39,077 bases of DNA, from NCBI GenBank assembly GCA_024636295.1, contig JAGXHI010000032.1, positions 1-39,077 of the forward strand, read 5' to 3'. Below are positions 16,140 to 24,718 of the stretch, piece after piece. The stretch's first letter is position 1. The number at the start of each line of letters is the position of its first letter. A program made the position numbers and the translations under genes. The notes below the pieces were generated by a model. That model did no database searches and was not told where the DNA came from. It saw only the letters and a program-made list of their open reading frames with translations. This stretch comes from Desulfuromonadales bacterium (GTDB lineage Bacteria > Desulfobacterota > Desulfuromonadia > Desulfuromonadales > JAGXHI01).

Positions 16140-16607
16140 ATGAAAGCCATGCGGCAGCTGATTGAAAGGTACGACCTGATCCCCCATCCGGAAGGGGGTT
16201 TCTATCGGGAAGTCTACCGGTCTCCAATGCCGGTGAAATCCTCCGTCGTGACCGCCGAGCGGAATGCGATGACGCACATCTACTTCCTGCTGACGCGGGG
16301 ACAGATCAGTCGGTTCCATCAGGTCCGGCATGATGAAATCTGGAATTTTTATGAAGGCTCCGCCCTTCGACTCGTGACCTTCGATGGCACGACAGCCCGG
16401 GAAGAACTACTGGGTCTGGAGAATTCCTATACCGGGATCGTCCAAGGCCGTCTTTTCCAGTCCGCCGAATCGACGGGGGATTACAGCCTGATGGGATGTA
16501 CCGTCGCTCCCGGTTTTGATTTCGAAGATTTCTCGTTTTTATCGGAATCCCCGGAGATGGTCCGGAGTTTGAAGCGAAACGCTCCCTTGTACGGTCGATT
16601 TCTTTAA
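16140..16607 (+). CDS. DUF985 (cupin_5) family protein
   Basis: 155 aa. It opens IERYDLIPHPEGGFYREVYR, the usual start of DUF985 cupins, and continues with THIYFLLTRGQISRFHQVRHDEIWNFYEGSAL, a cupin metal-site block with several His and Glu residues. The C-terminal block CTVAPGFDFEDFSF is also typical. These small beta-barrel proteins are thought to be sugar epimerase-like, but no reaction is established. The gene follows the lipoprotein fragment by 33 bp and precedes the nucleoside transporter by 61 bp on the same strand, with no clear functional link to either. Confidence 0.9.
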   Translation: MKAMRQLIERYDLIPHPEGGFYREVYRSPMPVKSSVVTAERNAMTHIYFLLTRGQISRFHQVRHDEIWNFYEGSALRLVTFDGTTAREELLGLENSYTGIVQGRLFQSAESTGDYSLMGCTVAPGFDFEDFSFLSESPEMVRSLKRNAPLYGRFL

Positions 16608-16668
16608 ACCTGTTCGGCACATCATCGGCCTCTATGTTCTGAAATTTTATGGATGGAAGGAAGTGACG

Positions 16669-17904
16669 ATGGGGCAAAGTGTTTTGGGCCTTTTTTCCTT
16701 CATATTTATCGCGTGGATCTTCAGCGAGGACAAGCGACGGTTTCCCTGGAAACTGGTTGCAATGGGCCTCGCCCTCCAGTTTCTGATCGCTTTTCTCCTT
16801 CTGAACCTGCCGCTTTTTCAATCCGTTTTCCTGTGGCTCAACTCCGCCGTTCTCGCTCTGGAGGAGGCGACGAAAGCCGGCACCTCCATGGTCTTCGGCT
16901 ATCTCGGAGGCGGTGCGCTTCCCTTTGAGGAACCTTTTCCAGGTTCCACGTACATCCTGGCTTTTCGGGGTCTGCCGATGGTCCTTCTGATCAGCGCCCT
17001 TTCCTCTCTGCTGTTCTACTGGAAAATTCTGCCGCGCATCGTCCACCTCTTCTCTCTGTGCCTGCGAAAAAGCTTTTCTCTGGGCGGGGCCGAAAGTCTC
17101 GGGGTGGCCGCCAATATCTTTGTCGGAATGGTGGAATCCCCCCTGTTCATCCGCCCTTATCTGCAGAAGATGACCCGAAGCGAACTGTTCTCGCTTATGA
17201 CCTGCGGCATGGCCACCGTCGCCGGAACGGTGATGGTGCTCTACGCCACCATTCTCGGGGGGATCATTCCCAACGTCATGGGGCATATTCTGACCGCCTC
17301 CCTGATCAGCGCGCCGGCGGCGGTTGTGATCGCCAAGGTGATGATCCCCGAACGGGGACCTGTCACAAACGGCGAGCTGCTGCAGGACAAGTGCGTCAAC
17401 AGCAGCATGGACGCGATCACCCAGGGCACGGTGCAGGGGGCGCGACTGCTGATCCAGATCATCGCCATGCTCATCGTCATGGTCGCTCTGGTCAAGCTCA
17501 TCAATCTGATGCTGGGCGCCCTGCCTGGGGCCTCCGAATCCCTGACCCTGCAGAAGCTGGCGGGTTTCGTGTTCGCTCCCGTGGCCTGGCTGATCGGGAT
17601 CCCCTGGCGTGAGGCGTTGACGGCCGGCTCTCTTCTCGGCATCAAGACGGTGGTCAACGAGTTTGTCGCCTATCTGCAGATGGCGCAGCTCCAGACCGGG
17701 CTCCTCAGCGACAGAAGCCTGATCATCATGAGCTATGCCCTGTGCGGATTCGCCAACCCCGGCAGCCTGGGAATCATGATCGGAGGGATGGGGGCCATGG
17801 CGCCCCAGCGCCACCAGGAAATCGTGGCCCTGGGGTTCCGCTCCCTGCTGGCGGGAACCCTCGCAACCTGCATGACCGGGGCGGTTGCCGCCCTGCTGCT
17901 TTAA
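16669..17904 (+). CDS. Concentrative nucleoside transporter (NupC/CNT family)
   Basis: 411 aa from the ATG at 16669 (AAGGA 8 nt upstream); a GTG at 16663 is the alternative. About ten hydrophobic spans are visible. Family blocks include GYLGGG, the ANIFVGMVESPLFIRPYL region, the MTCGMATVAGTVM pore region, KTVVNEFVAYLQM and ALCGFANPGSLGIMIGGMG. CNT proteins import nucleosides with H+ or Na+ through the inner membrane. Substrate range cannot be told from sequence. The stop codon TAA (17902-17904) lies directly against the terminal repeat of the element that begins at 17907. Confidence 0.93.
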   Translation: MGQSVLGLFSFIFIAWIFSEDKRRFPWKLVAMGLALQFLIAFLLLNLPLFQSVFLWLNSAVLALEEATKAGTSMVFGYLGGGALPFEEPFPGSTYILAFRGLPMVLLISALSSLLFYWKILPRIVHLFSLCLRKSFSLGGAESLGVAANIFVGMVESPLFIRPYLQKMTRSELFSLMTCGMATVAGTVMVLYATILGGIIPNVMGHILTASLISAPAAVVIAKVMIPERGPVTNGELLQDKCVNSSMDAITQGTVQGARLLIQIIAMLIVMVALVKLINLMLGALPGASESLTLQKLAGFVFAPVAWLIGIPWREALTAGSLLGIKTVVNEFVAYLQMAQLQTGLLSDRSLIIMSYALCGFANPGSLGIMIGGMGAMAPQRHQEIVALGFRSLLAGTLATCMTGAVAALLL

Positions 17905-17906
17905 GT

Positions 17907-18084
17907 AGTTTTCGTCCGGAAACCATGGGAAGCACAAATGCAGTTTTCGATCTGGAAAAGAGCAATTTTTCGCAAGGTCAAGGAAATCAAGGATTTGAGC
18001 GGAGGCGTAGTACTTTACGCCGCACAATCAAATCCGCGGATTGACGCTGAGATTGCGGAAAAGGGCCGTTTCCGGACGAAAACT
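17907..18084 (+). repeat. MITE-like dispersed element, copy 2 (intact, perfect TIRs)
   Basis: This 178-bp element is bounded by perfect 17-bp inverted repeats, AGTTTTCGTCCGGAAAC (17907-17923) and its complement (18068-18084). AAGT flanks both sides (17903-17906 and 18085-18088), consistent with a 4-bp target duplication. Inside are an inverted repeat ggcgta/tacgcc (18004-18021) and a perfect palindrome aatccgcggatt (18031-18042). It encodes nothing convincing. Copies are at 1-149 (opposite orientation) and 28798-28971. No transposase is present in the window, so movement would need one in trans. Confidence 0.85.
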
Positions 18085-18202
18085 AAGTAGTTTCGATTAT
18101 TCATAGGCAAAGGACCCGGAAAAGGCGCAACGGATCCGCGCACTCGATCGACTGTTCACATCCAACACAGGCTCTCCGATTTCATGACAGAGGAAGCTGT
18201 CC

Positions 18203-19915
18203 ATGCCTTTTAATTCATTGGATTATACCGTTATCGCCGCCTATTTCGCCGTCATGATTATTGTCGGCGCCCTGGCGCGGAAAAGGGGACAGGAAAACCT
18301 CGAGGATTATTTTACCGGAGGGAAAAACCTGCCGTGGTGGCTCATCGGAACCTCGATGGTGGCGACAACCTTTGCCGCGGACACTCCTCTTGCGGTAACG
18401 GGCATCACCGCAAGCGACGGCATAGCAGGCAACTGGATATGGTGGAATTTCATGTTTTCCGGCCTGATCACCGTATTTCTTTATGCAAAATTGTGGAAGC
18501 GCGCCGACGTCATCACCGATGTGGAGTTTATCTCTATCCGTTATTCCGGACGGCCCGCAAAACTGCTGCGGGGATTTCGCGCCCTTTATCTGGCCTTTCC
18601 CATCAACTGCATTATTCTTGGCTGGGTGACGGTGGGAATGGCGAAGGTCCTCACCATCCTTACAGGCGCCGAACAGTGGGCCATCATTCTTCTTCTGTAT
18701 CTTCTTATCGGGGTTTACATCTCATTTTCCGGTTTATGGGGCGTTATCATCACCGATTTCATCCAGTTCATCATCGCCATGGGGGGATCTATTCTTCTGG
18801 CGTATTACGCGGTATCCCATATAGGAGGGCTCAATCAGCTCAAGGCCGAAATGTCCGACCTTTTCGGCTCCGGGCACGCCATGCTCTCCCTCAATCCCTT
18901 CAATAAACCGGAAATCGCCATCGCGACAGTCCTGGTCTGGGTCGGGATGATGTGGTGGGCGTCCTGGTATCCGGGCGCGGAACCTGGAGGCGGAGGTTAT
19001 ATCGCCCAGAGAATGTTCTCCGCCAAAGATGAGCGCAATGCAGTCGGCGGCACCCTGCTGTTTAACGTCGCCCATTATGCGCTGCGGCCCTGGCCCTGGA
19101 TCCTGGTGGGCCTGGTGGCCATGGTCGTCTATCCTGGCCTGGATGATCCGGAATCGGGCTATCCCCTGCTGATGCTCGAACTCCTGCCAGCGGGGCTTCT
19201 GGGTCTGCTCTCCGTTTCCTTTTTAGCCGCTTTCGTTTCCACGGTATCCACTCACCTGAACTGGGGCGCCTCTTATGTGGTGAATGATTTCTATAAACCG
19301 TTTCTGAAACCTGACTCGGATTTCGATTCTCCGGAAAAAGCGCAGAAGCATTACGTCTTCGTGTCCAGAATTTCCACCCTGCTCATGATGCTCGTTGCGA
19401 TCGGCGTCTCGTATCTCTTCGACTCGGTGAAGGGCGGATGGGAAGCAATTCTTTCCATCGGCGCCGGCACCGGGCTGGTCTATATGCTCCGATGGTTCTG
19501 GTGGCGAATCAATGCCTGGAGCGAAATCGCCGCCATGAGCGGTGCGGCCGTCGGCAGTTTTCTTGCACCGATTATCGGATTCGATGGATTTGCCGCGAAG
19601 ATGATCTTCACCACTGTTTTTTCAACCATCATCTGGATTGCGGCTACTTTTTCAACCGCTCCTGCCGACGAAAAAACCCTGCAGACTTTTTATGACAGGG
19701 TAAAGCCGGGCGGGCCGGGCTGGAAGCGTTTCGTTTCACCGGGAGAAAAAAGGCCATCCCTGCTGCCGGGAGTCGTTTATGCGGCCCTCAGCGCCATCTC
19801 CATTCTCGCACTGCTGTCCGGGATGGGGCAGGTCTTCTTCGGATCGACAGTCATTGGAGCGGGTTGTGTGGTGGGGGGCGTTGCCGGGCTGTGTTTTGTC
19901 GTCAAGCAGATTTGA
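18203..19915 (+). CDS. Sodium:solute symporter family (SSS) transporter
   Basis: 570 aa, with around 13 membrane spans. It starts with the SSS first helix (DYTVIAAYFAVMIIVGALA), then EDYFTGGKNLPWW and the FAADTPLAVTGI block found in a large uncharacterised SSS clade. SFLAAFVSTVSTHLNWGASY corresponds to the conserved helix-8 Na+-site region with paired Ser/Thr. These proteins import organic solutes with Na+. Substrate is unknown, and the sequence does not look like PutP, PanF or ActP. GAGGAAG lies upstream of the ATG. The gene stands between the element at 17907 and a NagZ-like gene 72 bp downstream on the same strand. Confidence 0.92.
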   Translation: MPFNSLDYTVIAAYFAVMIIVGALARKRGQENLEDYFTGGKNLPWWLIGTSMVATTFAADTPLAVTGITASDGIAGNWIWWNFMFSGLITVFLYAKLWKRADVITDVEFISIRYSGRPAKLLRGFRALYLAFPINCIILGWVTVGMAKVLTILTGAEQWAIILLLYLLIGVYISFSGLWGVIITDFIQFIIAMGGSILLAYYAVSHIGGLNQLKAEMSDLFGSGHAMLSLNPFNKPEIAIATVLVWVGMMWWASWYPGAEPGGGGYIAQRMFSAKDERNAVGGTLLFNVAHYALRPWPWILVGLVAMVVYPGLDDPESGYPLLMLELLPAGLLGLLSVSFLAAFVSTVSTHLNWGASYVVNDFYKPFLKPDSDFDSPEKAQKHYVFVSRISTLLMMLVAIGVSYLFDSVKGGWEAILSIGAGTGLVYMLRWFWWRINAWSEIAAMSGAAVGSFLAPIIGFDGFAAKMIFTTVFSTIIWIAATFSTAPADEKTLQTFYDRVKPGGPGWKRFVSPGEKRPSLLPGVVYAALSAISILALLSGMGQVFFGSTVIGAGCVVGGVAGLCFVVKQI

Positions 19916-19987
19916 TGGCGCGCAAAAATCTCCACCTCACGGCTTTGCTTTTGGATCAAAGCATCCGAATTCAGGAGACGTTTTTAT

Positions 19988-21136
19988 ATGGTGTTTTCTT
20001 GTCCCGTAATACCTTCCGCCAGAATGTTAACCCTGATCGTGCTGATGCTGATCCTTCTTTTCGCCTGCGCCAATTCCTCCCCGAAGGTGCGGGCCAGAGA
20101 GGATCTGGTGGCTCTGGAGGCGAAAATCGGCCAGATGCTGATGGTCGGCTTCCGGGGGATGGCGGTGAACGAGAGCCATTTCATTGTCCGCGACATCGGC
20201 CGGCACAATCTGGGCGGCGTCATTCTGTTCGACTACGATGTAATTAAAAGGCAAGCGGTGCGCAACATCGAATCGCCGGAACAGGTCGAGGCGCTTGTCG
20301 CCTCCCTGAAGGCGGCTTCAGCATCGCCACTGCTGGTCGCCGTCGACCAGGAAGGCGGCCGCGTCGCACGGCTCAAGGAACGCCACGGCTTTCCGCCGAC
20401 GGTATCCCACGGCGAACTGGGGCGGATTGAAAATCCGGAGACTACGGCCCTGCGGAGCGGCCGGATGGCCTCCACCCTGGCCGATCTCGGCATCAACTTC
20501 AACCTGGCGCCCGTGGTCGATCTCTGCGCCAATCCCGAGAATCCGGTCATCGCGGGGCTGGATCGCTGTTTCTCGGCCGACCCGGAGAGGGTGACCCGTC
20601 ACGCCCTGGCATTCATTGGGGCGCATCACCGTCAGGGCGTGCTGACCACCCTCAAGCATTTCCCGGGCCACGGCAGCTCCCGAGCCGACTCGCACCTGGG
20701 CTTCACCGATGTCACCGACACCTGGACGCGAAGCGAACTCGAGCCCTACGCCCGGATCATACAGGCGGGAGAAGCCGACGCCGTCATGACCGCCCATGTC
20801 TTCAATGCCCGGCTCGATAAGGAATATCCCGCCACTCTCTCGCGAAATATCATTGTCGGTATTTTGCGCAAGGAGTTGGGCTTTGACGGCGTCGTTATTT
20901 CGGACGACATGCAGATGGGAGCCATCGCCGACCTTTACGGGCTGCAGACGGCGATCCGCAAGGCTATCGAGGCGGGCGTGGATATCCTTGTCTTCGGCAA
21001 CAACCTGCAATACGACCAAGAGATCGTTCCCAAGGCCGTCGCCATAATTCGGGATCTGGTGCGGACCGGCGCCATCAGTGAAATGCGCATCGATGAATCG
21101 TACCAGCGAATCCTGCGCCTCAAGAGCCGCTTATAA
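19988..21136 (+). CDS. Family-3 glycoside hydrolase, NagZ-like beta-N-acetylhexosaminidase (lipoprotein)
   Basis: 382 aa. AGGAG lies about 10 nt before the ATG. The N-terminus is a lipoprotein signal with lipobox LLFAC (Cys27). The catalytic domain has VDQEGGRVARL (119-129), the NagZ signature KHFPGHG (223-229) with the D-x-H general-acid pair (Asp234, His236), and ISDDMQMGAI with the nucleophile Asp306. NagZ releases N-acetylglucosamine from muropeptides in wall recycling. E. coli NagZ is cytoplasmic, whereas this one is predicted to be a periplasmic lipoprotein, so it may trim muropeptides or other N-acetylglucosaminides outside the cytoplasm. It lies 72 bp after the SSS transporter. Confidence 0.93.
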   Translation: MVFSCPVIPSARMLTLIVLMLILLFACANSSPKVRAREDLVALEAKIGQMLMVGFRGMAVNESHFIVRDIGRHNLGGVILFDYDVIKRQAVRNIESPEQVEALVASLKAASASPLLVAVDQEGGRVARLKERHGFPPTVSHGELGRIENPETTALRSGRMASTLADLGINFNLAPVVDLCANPENPVIAGLDRCFSADPERVTRHALAFIGAHHRQGVLTTLKHFPGHGSSRADSHLGFTDVTDTWTRSELEPYARIIQAGEADAVMTAHVFNARLDKEYPATLSRNIIVGILRKELGFDGVVISDDMQMGAIADLYGLQTAIRKAIEAGVDILVFGNNLQYDQEIVPKAVAIIRDLVRTGAISEMRIDESYQRILRLKSRL

Positions 21137-21273
21137 ATGCAATACCGACCGTTTACTCAGCCGCAGATAAACGCGGATAAGACTTTAGACTAAGATCCAG
21201 TGAAGTTTGCATCGGGTTTGGCCTGCATGCACTCAGTATGCATCCGCGGCCAATGGACCGGATTTATGAATTT

Positions 21274-21885
21274 TCAAGTTTCTGAAGGGAAATGGGGAAA
21301 AGAGAAATCCGGATTATCGGAGACTGCTGTTTCGGATGACGCGTTTGGCGCTCTAGCATCCACCTCAAGCAGCAGGGCTTCGGCTACCGCAATACGCTCG
21401 GGGAAGCCGGAAGCGGCCTGGCTCAACTCGCCGAGCCAGTGGAGATTGACGGCAACGAGGCTCTGGTTGAGGTTCTCAAGGTTGAGAACCGTCTCTCCCG
21501 GCAGGGAGTCGAGTCCTCTGAAGTTCAAGGGACAGTGATCGACGCGTTTCCGGCCATCTTCTGCCAGGAGAAGGGGAAGGCCCTGGGTGCGGCAGATGAT
21601 GGGGCGTACTGCGTAAAGAAGGCATGCGCCTTCATCCAGCAGTGGACAGTTCTTTCCCTTTCGCATGCGGCGTGCCCGGGTGCGGAGTTTCTTCGCCTCG
21701 GCATCCGGCAGAGCGGCCACGGCCAGAGCCAGGGAAATCGCCTCCACCGCCATGACCCCGATATGGGTGCAGCAAGAGTCGCAGCCTCGCCGGCAGGCCA
21801 TCTGCTGCGGAAAACGATCCCGGACACTGGCACAAAAATGATCCACCCTGTCCAGAAGCTGATAATACAATTCAAGGCTTCTCAT
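21274..21885 (-). CDS. YkgJ-type cysteine-cluster protein
   Basis: 203 aa. The N-terminal Cys cluster CRRGCDSCC (residues 31-39), followed by CPLL..GACLLYAVRPIICRTQGLP, is the pattern of the YkgJ/CxxCxxCC family, proposed to chelate Zn or Fe (possibly an Fe-S or metal centre). Function is not established. The ATG (21883-21885) overlaps the TGA of the upstream DUF815 ATPase gene (21882-21884), so the two are probably translated together. About 135 bp of non-coding sequence lies between its stop and the NagZ stop; it contains the sequence gccgcagataaacgcgg but no clear terminator. Confidence 0.88.
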   Translation of the reverse strand: MRSLELYYQLLDRVDHFCASVRDRFPQQMACRRGCDSCCTHIGVMAVEAISLALAVAALPDAEAKKLRTRARRMRKGKNCPLLDEGACLLYAVRPIICRTQGLPLLLAEDGRKRVDHCPLNFRGLDSLPGETVLNLENLNQSLVAVNLHWLGELSQAASGFPERIAVAEALLLEVDARAPNASSETAVSDNPDFSFPHFPSET

Positions 21886-22805
21886 TTGTCGTTACTCGTG
21901 CGCCTTCGCAGTTGAGGAGATGAGGAGGCGGCCAGAAGTGCCTTTCCCACCCATTTTCGGGCGAACTGCAGGGCGGTTCGGCCGCACCTCTTGCTCTTTT
22001 CGTGCGACCAGGCGATGGCGGCTTGCTGTACTTCGGGAGTCCAGGAAAGGTTCAGATTGTTTTCCCCGGCGAGTTTGTCGATACACCTGCGCACCACCTC
22101 CAGATACTGATCTTGGGTGAAGATGTGAAACGCTACCCAGAGACCGAAGCGGTCGGACAGGGAGATTTTTTCCTCGATCCCCTCTCCGTGATGAATTTCG
22201 TTGTTCACCATTTTTGAGCCCAGATTGTCGGTCGGGTATTCTGGAAGCAGGTGACGACGATTGGACGTCACGTAAATCAGGGCATTTTGAGGCGCGGCAT
22301 ACACGGAGCCGTCCAGGGCGCTTTTCAGAACCTTGTAGCTCTTCTCCCCGGGCTCGAAAGAAAGATCATCACAGAAAATGATGAAGTATCGGGAGTCCCC
22401 GGCGATCTGATTGAAAATATCCGGGAGAGAGGGAAGATCGTCCTTGTCAACCTGGATGATGCGCAAACCCTTCTGACCATAAGTGTTGAGCAGTGCTCGA
22501 ATCAGAGAGGATTTGCCGGTGCCGCGGGATCCCCACAGCAGAACATTGTTGGCCGGGTAGCCCTCCAGAAACTGGCGGGTATTCTCCTCGATAAGCTGTT
22601 TTTGCTCTTCGATGCCGAGCAGGTCCGTGAGTCGGATCGGGTCGATGGCCGCAAGCGGTTCGAGGTATCCCGCCAGCGAATGCCTGCGCCAGTTGGCCGC
22701 CAGACACTCCTGCCAGTCTATCGGTGGAACGGGCCGGGGCAGAATCTGCTCAACCGCGCTCAAAACCCGGCGCAGTTGTTCGATTAATTTTTCATCCAGA
22801 GGCAT
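21882..22805 (-). CDS. DUF815 family AAA+ ATPase
   Basis: 307 aa. Walker A is WGSRGTGKSS (91-100) and Walker B FIIFCDDLSF (141-150). The block ALIYVTSNRRHLLPE follows with the sensor-1 Asn, and then SLSDRFGLWVAFH with an Arg-finger-like residue. This order defines DUF815, a conserved stand-alone AAA+ family of unknown function. The N-terminal 60 residues have no recognised domain. The 3' end overlaps the YkgJ-type gene by 4 bp; the pair may act together, an inference from coupling alone. The upstream ribosome site (GAAGAGAA) is weak. Confidence 0.92.
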   Translation of the reverse strand: MPLDEKLIEQLRRVLSAVEQILPRPVPPIDWQECLAANWRRHSLAGYLEPLAAIDPIRLTDLLGIEEQKQLIEENTRQFLEGYPANNVLLWGSRGTGKSSLIRALLNTYGQKGLRIIQVDKDDLPSLPDIFNQIAGDSRYFIIFCDDLSFEPGEKSYKVLKSALDGSVYAAPQNALIYVTSNRRHLLPEYPTDNLGSKMVNNEIHHGEGIEEKISLSDRFGLWVAFHIFTQDQYLEVVRRCIDKLAGENNLNLSWTPEVQQAAIAWSHEKSKRCGRTALQFARKWVGKALLAASSSPQLRRRTSNDK

Positions 22806-22869
22806 TTCTCTTCATCCTGGTATCACTTCTGAAAAGCATCTGTGCGACCGGTACCATGCTCTTAGGGCC

Positions 22870-23289
22870 TCATTTTATCGTCCGTCGGAGAATCCTCATG
22901 ACGGCCTTCCCTCTCGCCAGAACATTTCCTTCGGGGTCCAGCAGTTCCCCTTCGGTGCGGGCCTCCCGCTCGTTTCGTTCGATCAGACGGGCGGTGGCGA
23001 ACAAGGGGCCAAGGGGGGCGGGACGGAGAAAAGCGACCGTCAGTTCTTTGGTCACGGCGGTGAATTCCTTCGGCAGGAGAACGTAAGCGGGAATGGCCGT
23101 GGTCGAATCGAGCATGGCGGAGATATTCCCGCCCGAAACGGTCCCATGGCGGTTCGCGAATTCCGGACGGGCGAAAAAGGAGAGCTTTACCTCTCCTGTC
23201 TCCGGATTCGTTTCCAGAACCTTGCGGCTCAAAAGTTGCGAAGCGGGGGTGGGTGGATCAATGGTGTTGATCTCTTCGCTGGGGGTCAT
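22870..23289 (-). CDS. PaaI-type hotdog-fold thioesterase
   Basis: 139 aa with a single hotdog domain. NRHGTVSGGNISAMLDSTTAIPA corresponds to the HG..GG..AxxxD/E active-site helix of the PaaI/YbgC group, followed by TVAFLRPAPLGPLFATARLIERN and a final strand pair. GAGGA lies 6 nt before the ATG. It should hydrolyse acyl-CoA (or aryl-CoA) thioesters in the cytoplasm, but the substrate is unknown. The usual HGG is HGT here, with Gly-Gly two residues later. It lies 64 bp upstream of the DUF815 gene on the same strand and could be co-transcribed. Confidence 0.9.
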   Translation of the reverse strand: MTPSEEINTIDPPTPASQLLSRKVLETNPETGEVKLSFFARPEFANRHGTVSGGNISAMLDSTTAIPAYVLLPKEFTAVTKELTVAFLRPAPLGPLFATARLIERNEREARTEGELLDPEGNVLARGKAVMRILRRTIK

Positions 23290-23491
23290 GGACTATCCTC
23301 TAAAAGGCACGACGGATTTGATGGGGAATTTCTCCCGAAATCTTCCCGTTTTGGCCGGAAAGTGTCAAGGTATTTCCCAAATTACGCTCCTGGTCAAGCG
23401 TAGCGTTTCCCCCTGAAGAGAGATCCAGGTCGATTCCATACCCATTCCCGAGGATTTCCATTTTTTAAAAAGCGTTTTTTCCTTCAAATAT

Positions 23492-23521
23492 TTGTCGTTG
23501 CAACAGGAAAAATGATATAGT
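23492..23521 (+). promoter_or_regulatory. Candidate promoter for the EamA transporter
   Basis: TTGTCG (23492-23497), an 18-bp spacer and TATAGT (23516-23521) lie in an AT-rich part of the 321-bp gap between the divergent thioesterase and transporter genes. The -10 box is good and the -35 box moderate. It is about 90 bp ahead of the proposed ATG. Nothing else recognisable was seen in this gap. Confidence 0.4.
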
Positions 23522-23610
23522 CCTAGCTGAATGCTGTCCATAGTCGAAAGTTTTATCGCCTCGGAAAAGAACACCGTTCACCCAACTTCAAGGACTTCAA
23601 TGACCTCCCG

Positions 23611-24558
23611 ATGAATACCTCCAGCTTTTCGTTTTCCTTTCTTCATCTCAAGAACAGAATCGGCAATCTGACCGGGCGGGCGACCAATTTTTCCGGATAT
23701 TTCGGCATATTCTGGATGCTGTTCGCCACCCTTCTGTTCGTGAGCCTGGATTCCACCGTAAAATATCTGGTTCAGACCTACCCGGTGCCGCAGATGGTCT
23801 GGGCCCGTTACATGTTTCATATGCTGTTTCTTCTGCTCCTCCTGAGAGGACGGATACCCACGGTCATTAAAACCAGGCGGTTGGGCGTTCAGCTGGTGCG
23901 ATCCCTGCTTCTGCTCGGTACCACGGCGCTTTTCTTCACCGGACTTCGTTACGTTCCCATTGCCGAGGCCAGCGCCATCATGTTCGTCACCCCGATCATC
24001 GTCACGGCGTTTTCCGTTCCGTTGCTTGGGGAGCGGGTGGGCCTTCCCCGCTGGATTGGCGTTTTCGTGGGATTCGGAGGAGCGCTGATCATCCTGCGTC
24101 CCGGCGGCAATATGCTGATGCTTGCTTCGTTGCTGCCCTTTGGCGCCGCCTGCGTCTATGCTCTCTACCAGATCACCACCCGCATGCTCAGCCAGAGCGA
24201 TGGGCCCCTGACCACGCTTATGTATACGGCCCTGGTCGGCACCCTGGCGGCGAGCTTTGTCGCGCCCTTTTTCTGGATTACCCCGGACCTCAAGGGATGG
24301 CTTCTGATGGCTCTCACGGGAATTCTGGGCGGCGTCGGACATTTCAGCCTGATCAAGGCCTTCCAGTCCACCCAGGCCGCCACGATCACCCCCTTCGGCT
24401 ACGCCAATCTCGTCTGGGCCACCCTTTCGGGTATTATTTTTTTCGGGGAATATCCCGATCCCGGAACCTACCTCGGCGCCGCCGTCATCGTCGGCAGCGG
24501 TCTTTTTATTTTTTATCGCGAGCGGCAGCTGGCCCGGCGCAACGTAAGACCCACCTGA
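23611..24558 (+). CDS. EamA/DMT superfamily transporter
   Basis: 315 aa with about ten membrane spans in two EamA repeats. The first repeat holds FVSLDSTVKYLV..YPVPQMVWARYMF and YVPIAEASAIMFVTPIIVTAF. The second holds ALTGILGGVGHFSLIKAFQ and TITPFGYANLVWATLSGIIFFGE. This pattern fits inner-membrane drug/metabolite exporters of the RhaT/S-adenosylmethionine-carrier-like group. Substrate is unknown. The N-terminal 28 residues before the first helix are hydrophilic, and no good ribosome site precedes the ATG at 23611, so the start may be slightly downstream. Confidence 0.9.
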   Translation: MNTSSFSFSFLHLKNRIGNLTGRATNFSGYFGIFWMLFATLLFVSLDSTVKYLVQTYPVPQMVWARYMFHMLFLLLLLRGRIPTVIKTRRLGVQLVRSLLLLGTTALFFTGLRYVPIAEASAIMFVTPIIVTAFSVPLLGERVGLPRWIGVFVGFGGALIILRPGGNMLMLASLLPFGAACVYALYQITTRMLSQSDGPLTTLMYTALVGTLAASFVAPFFWITPDLKGWLLMALTGILGGVGHFSLIKAFQSTQAATITPFGYANLVWATLSGIIFFGEYPDPGTYLGAAVIVGSGLFIFYRERQLARRNVRPT

Positions 24559-24597
24559 CCTTCAGGCAAGCGTCATTCCCGCCGAGAGACTTTATTC

Positions 24598-24654
24598 AAA
24601 AAAAAATCGCCCGGAAGATTTCCTGGAGAAGGAACCCGCCGGGCGATTTTTTTT
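24598..24654. terminator. Bidirectional intrinsic terminator
   Basis: Nine As plus TCGCCCGG (24598-24614) pair with CCGGGCGA plus eight Ts (24639-24654) around a 24-nt loop. Both strands give a GC stem followed by a T-run. It serves the EamA gene (+) and the end of the catabolic cluster (-), which converge here. Confidence 0.9.
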
Positions 24655-24660
24655 GAATCT

Positions 24661-24713
24661 AGGAGGGTGTCGGACTATCCATGAGCCGGCCCCGGATAGT
24701 TCGACATCCTCCT
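24661..24713 (-). repeat. Long near-perfect hairpin at the end of the ABC/hydrolase cluster
   Basis: AGGAGGGTGTCGGACTATCC (24661-24680) pairs over its whole 20 bp with 24694-24713 (two G-T positions), leaving a 13-nt loop. It begins 5 bp after the binding-protein stop codon and has no T-run of its own. It sits just before the true terminator. It may protect the 3' end of the abundant binding-protein mRNA, or be one unit of a palindromic repeat family. Confidence 0.7.
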
Positions 24714-24718
24714 GGCAA

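Noticed and set aside
16306..18027. Antisense open frame of 573 codons across the cupin, nupC and the repeat
   Set aside because: It covers two clear + strand genes and starts inside the mobile element. Its product is low in complexity, with many Gln/His/Asp residues.
21137..21273. Possible dispersed repeat with gccgcagataaacgcgg
   Set aside because: It resembles short intergenic repeats seen in related bacteria, but no second copy occurs in this window, so it is not listed as a feature.
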